A model generated the notes under the pieces. It did not search any database. It worked only from the letters and a program-made list of their open reading frames with translations, and was not told the origin of the DNA. Shown one piece after another: positions 43,721 to 52,802 of a stretch of DNA of 64,000 nucleotides (positions within the stretch are counted from its first letter, which is position 1; the number at the start of each line of letters is the position of its first letter). This DNA comes from Corticium candelabrum (Eukaryota > Porifera > Homoscleromorpha > Homosclerophorida > Plakinidae), in NCBI RefSeq assembly GCF_963422355.1, contig NC_085096.1, positions 6,534,717 to 6,598,716 on the forward strand. The letters are read 5' to 3'. A program made the position numbers and the translations under genes.

Positions 43721-43943
43721 ATAACAAAACTGATGACAATGGAAGACTGGAGTTCTTGAGTCTTAACATTGTCATGCACGCAGTACGTGCCATGCAATAA
43801 GTTATGGCTCATGGTTTTACCTTTGCCTGTGTTTGACGAGGCAAACGCGTCGCTGGTTTTCCATTAGCGTCCGAAGAACTCAGTAAGATGACAGTGAGTA
43901 GAAACAGCTTCGTGCTAACGATAATCAACGACTTGGCCATCAT
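42883..43943 (-). CDS. Secreted N-glycosylated protein of unknown function, 221 aa, three exons
   Basis: The exons are 43943-43821 (41 codons), 43488-43246 (81 codons) and 43182-42883 (99 codons plus TAA). All junctions are GT-AG and phase 0, so the spliced frame is complete. Exon 1 is a signal peptide: [20 protein letters not shown] then LSSSDANG, followed by a basic RLPR site that could be a propeptide cleavage site. The mature chain has five cysteines, four N-glycosylation sequons (NSS, NST, NIS, NET) and alternating hydrophobic/polar strands suggesting an all-beta fold. A beta-trefoil growth-factor-like fold is conceivable but I see no diagnostic motif. A TATA box lies about 80 bp upstream of the ATG. 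Intron 1 carries a (CA)n tract. No stop, shift or decay is seen, unlike nearly everything else here, so this is the best candidate host gene. Confidence 0.75.
43620..43718. repeat. (CA)n microsatellite in intron 1 of the secreted-protein gene
   Basis: About 100 bp of CA repeat with a GCGC interruption around 43650. Confidence 0.97.
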
Positions 43944-44019
43944 GGTTAGGAACGGTTCGGTTGAACTACAGATGTTTCCTGCGACGTCTTTTTAATGCTT
44001 GGACGAAAGATGTAGCTGC

Positions 44020-44027
44020 TTTATATA
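44020..44027 (-). promoter_or_regulatory. TATA box of the secreted-protein gene
   Basis: Minus strand reads GGTATATAAAGCAGC about 80 bp upstream of the start codon at 43943, a good TATA consensus at a plausible distance for a 5' UTR of about 50 bp. Confidence 0.55.
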
Positions 44028-44029
44028 CC

Positions 44030-45457
44030 TTCACTTGAGGACGATATATATTTGATATGATAATTAATGTCTATCGTTTGGTTTCGATGACCAGAGAAAG
44101 GTGAGAGTAACTGTTTAGCAATTACCGGATGTTGACATAAATATAAGTGACCACTAATGATTAGCAAAGGTCTACGAACCTTGCAGTAAGACCGATTTCG
44201 GAATTCGAACAGAATGCGAACTGCACTTACTGCGGACATTGGAACAAACTCCAAATCATTTCATGTAACCTTTTATTGAACGTGAATATGTCATAAGAAG
44301 TAAGTCTACATATGTGCCAGACGGTGCACATGTGATTGACTTTGGCATGATCTCTGCAATACAACCACAGCGGATGACGCATGCAAAGAAATGCTAGCCT
44401 CACATAGTGACTCTGCGATGCATCTAAAGCTACAAGACTTTCTTATTGTAAGTAGCAAGCTTGGTTGGTCTCAGCATTTACCACAAACCGCACTAAGTAG
44501 GTCCTATTTTTTGATATACTATCATTTATTACTGTAGTCATCGAGAGTAATACAGGTAAAATAGCTATTGCAGTGACGATGGGGCTAGTCGCGTTTTATA
44601 TATATCCACTTAATTAATTAACTAAAAAATTTAACTGGAAATACCTTAATTAATGAAATATATTAGAATTCTTGCTTGATTTCTCTATTATAGTACAAAC
44701 CGGAAATGAAATCGAGTTGATTTGTACGTGTACGGTCCTTAACATTACTCGCCAACATTATGATGTAATGTTTGTTTGGCCATGCTGCCTGAGGTTTTGT
44801 TTCTTTAGTCAATTGGACTCGTTGGGTGCGCATTGCATCCATGCAGTTAATTGTTCAACGAGAGATGATTATTTTCCTTGTATCTGCTACTATTTACAGC
44901 ATGTTTGCCCTCCTTCAGTCGCTTTTATTTCCATGAGACATTCCTGTCAGCTGCTACTGTACGTCCTTCTCCTCCTTTAGTCCAAACGCCGCTGCTGACC
45001 AACGTCTTTTCACAATACTACGGGAAGCAAACATAACGTGCAGAGTTCTGAGTAACGTCTGTACAAGTCGATGAGGCACTCAGCAGCGAGTGCACGTTAC
45101 ACGAAATCGCACAAATCTGTTGCAAGCATACTCTCTATATTGTTGGAAACAATTTGAGCAACAAAGGTATACACGTCTATTCTAGAAAGTGTATAGATGA
45201 AGGTAAAATCAACATTAAGCAGACGGTGCGCATACACATTTAGATAATGTGGGCGAGGCACTTTCGGTAGAACGACAAGCACGAGATTTTCCTGACTGTC
45301 CCAGACAAAAAGTCCGCGTAATATAGTACGTGTCCGTCAATCACGCTTTCCACTCAACAACCTTAGGATGCGTCATGCAAGCAGACTAAACCGCAAGATA
45401 TCAGATTTCGATTTCGCTGCATGGTAGTGCACATCTTCGGACACGTGCAGTCCAATA
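44030..45457. other. No supported gene
   Basis: A 102-codon plus frame (44672-44980) is cysteine-rich but lacks a motif or splice context. A/T-rich words including TTAATTAATTAA near 44610-44650. Nothing else recognised. Confidence 0.35.
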
Positions 45458-46162
45458 GCGTTTTCACACTAGGGTTAGGTTAACTACCGGATGTCTGAAA
45501 CACTATACTTAATTGGTTTGGGGTTAGCTAACCTGTGTTCTCACTTGTCTCTTGAAGACATACCTGTACATATATTTTGTGCCATTCGCATGCGTGAAAA
45601 ACAGCGGGACAATTGATCATGGAAGAGCATGGAGCTCTGGCTGTCTGTGGAGAGAGGCTGCATGTACCTTCTATGACAGTAATTAACAGCAGTGGGGTAT
45701 CGGCACACATGCAAGAACGTCGTTTTTGTCATTCTGAAGTTCTTCCACTTCCCGTCATTCCGAACCAGACTCTCTTGATCCCACCACAGCGGAGCTTCAT
45801 CCACTCTGTTCGTCCTCGGTGTGCTTGTTTGGATTTTATAAGCAGGAGCTGACAAAGTGTACTGCAAATATTTGCAGAAACTTCCTGCGAAACACCAGCA
45901 TCGACGCCAGTAGTCGTAGCCGCTTTTCGTTACGCTGTAACGCAATGATTTGTCGACGCCGCCTGGCTATGGCTGCATACTACCGACGACGAAGAAGTAA
46001 CAAGAGCACAGTTTGTCATAACCTTGCGGTAACCATGCTTGCTAGTCTGGTTAGTGCTAACCATGAATGTGACACCTAAATGCTCTCAGGAGGTCTGCCA
46101 AACGGTAGTTATCTATAATTAAGTTTGCTAACCAAGGTCACTAACCCTAGTGTGAAAACGCC
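45458..46162 (-). mobile_element. PIF/Harbinger-like element, short, with 20-bp TIRs
   Basis: The ends are GCGTTTTCACACTAGGGTTA at 45458 and, inverted, TAACCCTAGTGTGAAAACGC ending at 46161. This near-perfect terminal repeat bounds a 0.7-kb element. The inside keeps an N-terminal transposase-like frame but no DDE core, so it is non-autonomous. Confidence 0.82.
45541..45945 (-). pseudogene. PIF/Harbinger transposase N-terminal fragment
   Basis: A 134-codon minus frame contains NRVDEAPLWWDQESLVRNDG then KWKNFRMTKTTFLHVC. The W-x-x-x-FRMSKxTF motif is typical of the region just before the catalytic core in Harbinger nucleases. After it the frame shows no further family motif and no catalytic DDE segment. 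It lies wholly inside the element's terminal repeats. There may be alternative frames or an intron after FLHVC that I cannot resolve. Confidence 0.6.
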
Positions 46163-46676
46163 ACAAGATAGTGTCTAGACCTACCTAGGCGCGGATGCGC
46201 TATTTCATGTGATCAGCGGTCATAACGTGTCAGTTCTAATTTCTACCACAGTTTTTTTAATTATTGCTACAGTTGATTAATGTCTCTAACAGTCCTTGCT
46301 AAGCCAGTTGCTCTTTGTGTTTGGCAACTACTTGGCTAAAGACTTGTACAGAGTAGATGTGTTGTAATGCAATACTTTTGTATTATAGCGTTTAGGATCA
46401 ATTACAGCTGAAGTGAACAGTTAGTGAAACAAGACCATACAAGAAGTACTGCATTACAGGATCTCACAATAGCAGCACAGCGCGCACTATGACAGAGCCA
46501 ACATGACCATTGATTGTAGTGAGTCTAGTGACTATCAACGCTTTATTAATAATCAGTAATCCGTTCTATATACGTACTGTGCAAATTCCATACTATCGTA
46601 GCGTGTACTCTACTACACACTGTAGTACTCTAGAGACGTGTTGCATTCTTGTACAAGAAAGTACAGCTACTTGTAC
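46163..46676. other. No supported gene
   Basis: Non-repetitive A/T-rich sequence between two transposons, with a short CTACTACACACTGTAGTACT inverted word near 46608. No frame of interest. Confidence 0.35.
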
Positions 46677-47990
46677 CTAATTGTGGACACTCCCCAGTAA
46701 TTTGAGGTACAATCGCTGTTTTCTCTGGTAGTCTGCACGAGTGACAGGAAAACATGTCCGAAATACGCACCAATTTCTAAGCTTCGCAACGGTACCTGCA
46801 CGACTAGAATTGCACGTCAGCTAGCGCAGTAGCACAATATACGGGATAACGTCTATAAACAGCCTGGATGCATGGTGTATCCTAATTGTGGACATTTTTC
46901 CGTCACAGAAAGCGACTGAGCCTGAGTAAATGCTGGACTAGATACCTGAATGGTTGCCTCACAAGCTGGTATTTTGGGCCGCGATCAGAACCATGTTCTG
47001 TGCTGTATCACCTGTGTGTAAAATGGTGTGCTTTACAAATGTTGCAGAAACCAAGTGTTCTGTCCACGATACAATGCAAGAAACAATCAATCATGTTTAG
47101 ATGAATGTCTTAACTGTAAACTTTGGCTCTAGTATCTTTTACGTTGCTGGTGAAGCTGATTATTGATATCAGTCAAGGTAGTATTGACCTTCCACCTAGG
47201 TGAGTTTGTAGGTATTCACTTTGTGCCTTATTGTTGCCAGATTTAGTAGCAGTGAAGACAGTCAAATTCTGACTGGATTACTAATGTCCCTGATATTGAC
47301 ATTCCACCTACTTTGTTCGTTCTCGTTTCATACCTTATTGTTGCCAGATGTAGTAGCAGTGAAAACAGCTAGGTTGTAAGTGGATTACTAGTGTAGATCT
47401 AGTATGAGTGAAAATATTCAGGTGTTTACTGGACTGGAATTACAATTTCGCTCCATGCACATAATGCGCTTCTGTAGCTCGTTACAGTCAACGCAACTAG
47501 GCTCAAAACTGAACCAAGGTACTCGATAATTGCTTAACCAACGTTAGGGCACTTTCATGATCTAACAAAAGATCGATTCGTATACCTCGAATTTTGTGGA
47601 CGTGATGGGAGGAACCTTCTAGGTGCTAAAAGTTTCGCAGGTGAATGGTGGTGATACACCACAGAACTTGGTTTTGTTGCGGTCTAAATACCAGCTTGTG
47701 AGGCAACCATTCACGTATCTATTCCAGCTGTTACTCAGACCCAGTCGCTTTCTGTGACGGAGAAAAAATGTCCACAATTAGGACACCCCCGTTTGGGTTG
47801 TTCACAGACGTTATCCCGTATATTTTGCTAGTGCGCTAGCAGACGTTGTGCCATTCGAGTCGTACAGGTATTGTTCCAAAGCTCACACATTGCTGGGTAC
47901 ATCGGACATGTTTTCCTCTCTCTGCGTTGCAGGTTATTAGAGAAACAGCGTTTGTAACTCAAATTGCCGGGGATTATCCACAATTATAAT
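46677..47990. mobile_element. 1.3-kb element with about 340-bp terminal inverted arms
   Basis: The left arm (46677-47012) and the reverse complement of 47647-47990 align along their whole length with scattered changes. Shared words include GAAAACATGTCCGA, ATATACGGGATAACGTCT, CCGTCACAGAAAGCGACTG and TGAATGGTTGCCTCACAAGC. Each arm also contains an internal second copy of the end word CTAATTGTGGACA (46880 and, inverted, 47772). The 0.63-kb centre holds a tandem duplication and no transposase. This is the structure of a foldback/long-TIR non-autonomous DNA element; the superfamily is unknown. Confidence 0.82.
47184..47395. repeat. Tandem duplication of about 110 bp inside the long-TIR element
   Basis: TATTGACCTTCCACCTA, CCTTATTGTTGCCAGATTTA, GTAGCAGTGAAGACAG and TGGATTACTA (first copy, 47184-47288) recur in the same order with changes in 47297-47395. 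Confidence 0.8.
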
Positions 47991-48005
47991 TGTGGATAAT
48001 CCATA
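47974..48005. repeat. Perfect 32-bp palindrome at the right end of the long-TIR element
   Basis: The 16-bp half GGATTATCCACAATTA is followed immediately by its exact reverse complement. The half-site is the element's own terminal word, so the right end looks like two element ends joined head to head. Confidence 0.9.
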
Positions 48006-48935
48006 ATTTATTTTTTTAAAGCCCCATATATTAGAGCAGCAATCAGTGATTTTATAATTATTATTACTTGCAACCCGCGCTGCCATATTTTCTCTATTAT
48101 TATTGTTTGCCTACTTACTTTCTGCTAAAGTGCGTGTGTTTATTACCGCTTAAGTTGAATTGATTCCGGAATAGCAAGAGACGCAAAGTAATAATTTCTA
48201 AGGATCTCATCGTTATCACTTGAATTTAGGTCATAGTGAAGGTAGAAATCTTATCACAGCGTCATTTTGCGGTCATTTAAGCTACTTAGCATATGCGGTC
48301 TGTTAAATGGATTTTGCTTTAGACAATGGGGGAGATAAATGTGACACGGACGAACAACGCGTGAGTATACTGGAGAGAGGACATGACCATATTTTCGTGT
48401 GGAGTCTTGCTGTGAGAGATTACTACAATTGGTAGGCGTCTATAGTCGTGTTATTCCAATCTATCTTTACTTTTATCGTGCTCGGATTTTTAACACGAGC
48501 ATATACATTATATCTGGTGATGACCACGCTTATTATTATTTTGTTGTTTGTACACTACATTTTATATGAAAATCTTCGTTGTTTATGCAGGAATCTCTCC
48601 TTAACTCAGAGTTTCTCCAGAAATCTCTACGATCTTTCTGCAAGTGGCAGACGAATGATTTCTTCTGCTGACTCTCCACGTTGTCTGCAAGAGTGAGAAT
48701 ACAGGAATGAAATCAAGTAAGCATGTATGGTTTGATGAAGTGCAGCCACGATATTGTGCAGCTCTGCTGGGCAGATAATCCAAGTCAATGACCCACGTTA
48801 CGAGATACAATTCTCTAGAACAGTGAAAGAGACAAACGGAATGCAATAACTGCTTTTTCTTTTATAACTAAGTGTTTCATTCTTGTTGGAGAACAAATAA
48901 TCTATTCGAACAAAAATATTCTCATATATATGCAG
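48006..48935. other. Possible 5' exons of the gene at 48936, not resolved
   Basis: Splice-like borders flank a short stretch at about 48326-48361 (TTTAG acceptor, GC|GTGAGT donor) and one starting at about 48592 (TTTATGCAG acceptor). Their frames can be joined in more than one way, so I do not call them. 48006-48310 shows nothing. Confidence 0.25.
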
Positions 48936-49261
48936 TCTTGATGGCTTGGATACAGCAGAAGAAATAGCATATCAAATAACTGCAGCTTTTTTTGCTTCAA
49001 AATGTCCGTCTCTGAATGCGACTATTGCTGCTAATGTGAGATACTGTCAGCCTTTACTGACTGGGAAACCGAGACAGCCAGTTTACGTCAAAATCAATTA
49101 CATTAATGTACACCAACGGTAATCAGCCATATTCGTGAGTGATTCGGACTTCCCGTTGCATGTCGGCTTTAATGTATATTCTGTTGCATTTACTATCAAT
49201 TTTCAGCTATTCATGCCAGTCATGTGCATTATTAATAAAATTAAAGTCTATGACAAAATAG
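48936..49261 (+). CDS. Candidate 3' exons of an unknown host gene
   Basis: The exon at 48936-49118 lies between TATGCAG and a CG|GTAATC donor. In one frame it is open throughout: LDGLDTAEEIAYQITAAFFA, then SKCPSLNATIAANVRYCQPL and KPRQPVYVKINYINVHQR. A second exon, 49207-49261, begins after TTTTCAG, continues in phase (CG|C split codon) with YSCQSCALLIKLKSMTK, and stops at TAG. AATAAA lies within the last coding stretch at about 49234. Composition and splice signals look coding, no domain is recognised, and the upstream exons are unclear. Confidence 0.35.
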
Positions 49262-49559
49262 TTCTTGTACTGTTTATGCAAGCCTATGATACGTGTCCTT
49301 GATGGTCACGAATAAATTTTCTGAAAAATTTCTTTATATGAATTGAAAAGATGCACTGACAATGACCATTTGCAAGAGGAAATACTTCGATCAAGAACAA
49401 CAAATGGTTGGGCTCTTAGTAAAACTAACAAGCCACAACTACCAACTCAAACTGGTCACCTCCACTGACCAACTCCACTGACCAATTGTTGGGACCAAAT
49501 GGAATATGCGAATTCACTTACTGAGTATCAGAAGAATGCACTACCACATCACGAGACAG
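49262..49559. other. No supported gene
   Basis: Short, with a local duplication (CACTGACCAACTC then CACTGACCAATTG near 49465-49490). Nothing else seen. Confidence 0.35.
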
Positions 49560-49900
49560 TCTTCATATTATAAAGCATCTTCATCCTAATTTTCATCCCT
49601 GTCTTTATCACTGCGTTCTTCCTCACTGCCATCTTCCTCATCTTTAATGCCTGTATGAGAGTCTTCTTCTTCTGCATTAACCTTTTCTTCCAGCACAGAG
49701 CACAATTTACTGTTGGAGTTCTTCTAGTCCATGACCTCTCAAAGGAAAGAGTCCACACTCAAGGAATGAACGTGATATTATGTCTTCTGGTACTACATTC
49801 CAAGATTCGGATACCCATTCCGCAACAAGGCTGTAAGATATTGTTTCAGTGAGAGGTTCTCCGTTGGCATCATCAAATTTCAGCACAGTTCTCTGATTCC
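49560..49900 (-). pseudogene. pogo-like transposase C-terminal fragment
   Basis: Minus-strand FDDANGEPLTETISYSLVAE followed by WVSESWNVVPEDIISRSFLE and CGLFPLRGHG matches the segment WVxEAWxSIPxxxIxxSFxxCG at the end of pogo-family transposases. A frameshift then gives an acidic, Glu/Asp-rich tail. Nothing of the DDE core precedes it, because the upstream side is the 3' end of a Penelope-like element. Confidence 0.65.
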
Positions 49901-50371
49901 AACGTATATTTAAACAGCAAGGTCCTGCCGACGTTTCGGCTGTTGTACTACAGTCATCTTCAGGGCAAATATTCAAATACTGATAAATACAATAGAGTAG
50001 TTGTGATGTCATAAATACAAGTAACCAATAGTTGACCAGAACTATCTACACTAAGATGTACAATTATGATGAAACTTGGACTAGTGATATGTTGTTGTAG
50101 TCTTCGTGAGACTTGCCCAACATTTTGGTAGTTCCATTCTCTCGTCCCTATTGATAAGTAGATGTTGTTGGTTAAGTTGAATGTGTAATGCCTCTTTTGT
50201 CCTAAGTTGTGATGTAGTAGATGCATGCGCTAGAATACTTGTACCATCCCAATCGATATTACAGTTTGATTCGACCATGTGTGTTCGGCGACTGCTGATT
50301 TCTCATTTTCCATTTTTCTGCAAAGCTCCTTATGTTCCTTTAGTCTTGTTGCTAATCTCCCTTTTGTCTTA

Positions 50372-50379
<8 letters not shown>

Positions 50380-50407
<28 letters not shown>
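50380..50407. repeat. (TA)n tract inside the GIY-YIG coding region
   Basis: About 28 bp of TA replace or expand the codons for the TYIG motif. The flanking protein words (GKTYP and IGKTKGR) are in different frames across the tract as it stands. Confidence 0.9.
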
Positions 50408-50408
<1 letters not shown>

Positions 50409-51120
50409 ATATGTCTTTCCACAGGCACATGGTATTTGATAAATGAGATGTGATTGATGTTCTTTAGGTATGGGATGTTTAACTTTGCATAACATATTCC
50501 GAAGATTCCTCCCTGATTTAAATGATACCCGAATATTATATCGTTTGCATATTCGTCGAATATCCTCGCTCAATCCTGAGATGTAGGGTAGAACTATAGA
50601 TGCACAGAAGGTATCTGGAGTAGAAGTAGAAAGATGAAGATTGATGTGAAGGATGTAGATTTGAATGAATAAAGTTGGCAAGGTATTCTTTGTGCTGTAA
50701 TACTTGTAGAAGATGATGCTGTTCTTGTTTCAAGTCTATGGGGGATATGGTGACATTCTTGGCTCTATCATATAGACAACGTATAAGTCCTTTCTTAACA
50801 TGATGTGGATGGAGGGAGTTAAAGTTGAGGTACCGGTCGGTATGAGTAGATTTTGTATATACAGTGATGTTGAGGTAACCATCATCCTTTCTTGATAATA
50901 ATGTGTCAAGGAAAGGGAGGGAACCATTTGTCTCTAACTCCATACTGAATTTAGTTGAAGGACGAATACTATTGAGATGTAGAAAACTATTGACTTGTGA
51001 TTTCTTCATAATACAAAAATGTCATTCACATATCGTTTCCATAGACGAGGTACATAAGGGGCTGAGGTGAGGGCTAAGTGCTCAAAATATTCCATAACTA
51101 AGTTAGCGACGATAGGTGAT

Positions 51121-52389
51121 CAGTGGCGTAGCCATGTCCTTAGGGACTGACCGGGCATTGCCCATATCCATCAATTTCACAAACCAATCGAACAAAACCT
51201 AATCATGTACTCATAATTAGCTCAGTTAGAATACAAGCTGTTCTATAGAGCACTAAAATTTTGTGCTTTTGCTAACTAGACTTAATCTTCGGCATCTTCC
51301 AAATTCTAAACTTGCAAATTTTGTAACTACCCTCTCTAAATCTAACGTTTCAACTACATCTTTCTCTATGGTCAAAATCGCTAGACTGTTCATTCGGCTT
51401 TGCAGCATCGATTGTCTCGTGTAAGTCTTCAGCCTCTTCAAACTAGAGAAAGTTCTCTCACATGAGGCAGATGTCACCCCAACAGTCAACGCTATCTGCA
51501 AGGCAGATATAAGATGCGGAAAAGCTGCTTTGACCGGCGTAAGAACTCTAATGACGTTTTGACGGCCGCTTGCACTGCCAAGGCAGTAATGACGACAGGC
51601 AAAGCAGTAGGCTCGGTCAAATTTTATCGAGTATTCCAACCATGGATATGTTGTGTACCAGGTGGCAACAAACGATCTTCTACATGAGTGTTTTCCCTTT
51701 CCAAAATTTTTAGAAGGAAACTGACAGACCGGTTGGGAAGGGCCGCTCTGAAACCTCGTGGAAATGTCCAACTCTGTAGAGAACACAACATAAATCAATC
51801 ATGAATGCCTGGAAAGAATATGTACATATGTACTTGATATGATCTCCAAAGATGTTGAACACACAGTACTCCTAGCATTACCAGGCTCGGTATTTGCCAT
51901 GTCTTCTCCAGAACCAGAATCATCCGGGGCTTCGTAGGCAGACTCAGCGCTTTCAGGTATGGCTTGCTGAATTTTGTTAGGCATATCGTCTGAATCGCCC
52001 GTTTTGTCACCGTTTTCAATTCTAATTAACCACAAACATTTTCTACAAGTACACCAAATCATTACACTGGTATCTACGAGAAATGATACCTTTTGGGTCC
52101 CCAAAAGTCATTCAGAGTCACAGTATGTCGCTTTCGCTTTCTACGCTTAGCGTTAGACTCTGACGCATCCATCTTCTCCTGCATTGAGCGAATTCAACGA
52201 ATCAGACGCTGAGAATTGATATTAGTCGGCATCCGGGACAGTTCCGTGGGCGGGACTCCTCTATCACGGTGTTCCCGACTGTTTATAGAAATGCGTTGAA
52301 CTTGAATTTATGTCACCTAAAATACGCGGGCAAAGCAAAAAGTTGCCCGGGCATATGCCCGGTAAAATAGATGCCTGGCTACGCCACTG
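51121..52389 (-). mobile_element. Non-autonomous hAT-like transposon inserted in a Penelope element
   Basis: Terminal inverted repeats are CAGTGGCGTAGCCA (51121) and TGGCTACGCCACTG (ending 52389). Identical 7-bp flanks AGGTGAT lie at 51114-51120 and 52390-52396. Removing the element plus one flank restores the Penelope RT motif SPIVAN across the junction, which proves the insertion. The 1.27-kb element encodes one spliced protein. Confidence 0.93.
51253..52172 (-). CDS. Intact 251-aa hAT-derived protein: TTF-type zinc finger plus hATC dimerisation domain, no catalytic core
   Basis: Three exons: 52172-52090 (MDASESNAKRRKRKRHTVTL, then NDFWGPK), 52021-51870 (acidic, Asp/Glu/Ser-rich) and 51773-51253. 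Junctions are GT-AG, the split codons AG|A and A|AG keep one frame, and the total is 756 nt including the stop. Exon 3 holds a TTF-type zinc-finger region (KHSCRRSFVATWYTTYPWLE, YCFACRHYC). It then switches directly to the hAT C-terminal dimerisation domain (IALTVGVTSASCERTFSSLK, RLKTYTRQSM, MNSLAILTIE). The whole RNase-H-like catalytic region between them is deleted, yet the frame is clean. Such a protein could bind element ends and dimerise without cutting, so a repressor role is plausible but inferred. The element's TIRs and target duplication surround it. Confidence 0.8.
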
Positions 52390-52447
52390 AGGTGATAATG
52401 GTGATCCCATAGCTGTCTCTTCTTTCTGTTGGTATAATAGATATATA

Positions 52448-52585
52448 TTAACGCATGGTAGGGAGACGATATCCAGTTTATTGACCGAGGTCTTGAGGGG
52501 CTTTCGCCTCGGCTAATTATCGAGGAGAAAGCCCCTCAAGACCTCGGTCAATAAACTGGATATCGTCGACCCTACCATGCGTTAA
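52448..52585. mobile_element. Foldback (hairpin) element, 138 bp, flanked by TTAA
   Basis: Two arms of about 65 bp (52448-52513 and 52520-52585) are inverted copies with one or two small differences (GTAGGGAGACGAT versus GTAGGGTCGACGAT). A tiny loop (GCTAATTAT region) separates them. The arms start TTAACGCATGG, so TTAA ends are possible. Each arm contains GTTTATTGACCG, also found in the palindrome arrays of the nearby Crypton. No coding capacity. Confidence 0.85.
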
Positions 52586-52802
52586 CCTATTTGTTGCATG
52601 TTTAACATCCTACTGTAATTAGAGTTCATAGATTATTCAAGTTGAATTAGAGTGGTTGTGTATTGCAATGACAGCTAGAGTTTTATGTCAAACAACCACA
52701 TTTTGACAGCTGTGAAGTGTTGTTGACGTGCACGTTAGCCCCATAAGGCCATGTGCTCAAAAGTATTAGTACAGTACAGTATCCACGTGTTTTGCCAGCG
52801 TG
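52586..52802. other. Presumed 5' flank or promoter region of Crypton copy 2
   Basis: Short non-coding stretch between the foldback element and the Crypton start codon. No element boundary could be fixed. Confidence 0.3.

Larger units (their letters stand above)
49895..52435 (-). pseudogene. Penelope-like retroelement (RT and GIY-YIG), split by a hAT insertion
   Basis: From right to left on the minus strand: YQQKEETAMGSPLS (52435-52397), then across the hAT insertion SPIVANLVMEYFEHLALTSA (51113-51050), RLWKRYVNDIFVL with the first Asp of the usual YVDD changed to Asn and a stop after it, then 51009-50536 (LPFLDTLLSRKDDGYLNITV, THTDRYLNFNSLHPHHVKKG), VSFKSGRNLRNMLCKVKHP, and the GIY-YIG region: IPCACGKTYP, an expanded (TA)n, IGKTKGRLATRLKEHK, RDERMELPKCW. 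The 3' part has ETSAGP next to the pogo fragment. The mutated catalytic Asp, stops and frame breaks make it dead. The 5' end is cut at the foldback element at 52448. Confidence 0.8.

Noticed and set aside
44672..44980. 102-codon cysteine-containing plus frame as a secreted protein
   Set aside because: No convincing signal peptide, no splice sites, no paired cysteine pattern.
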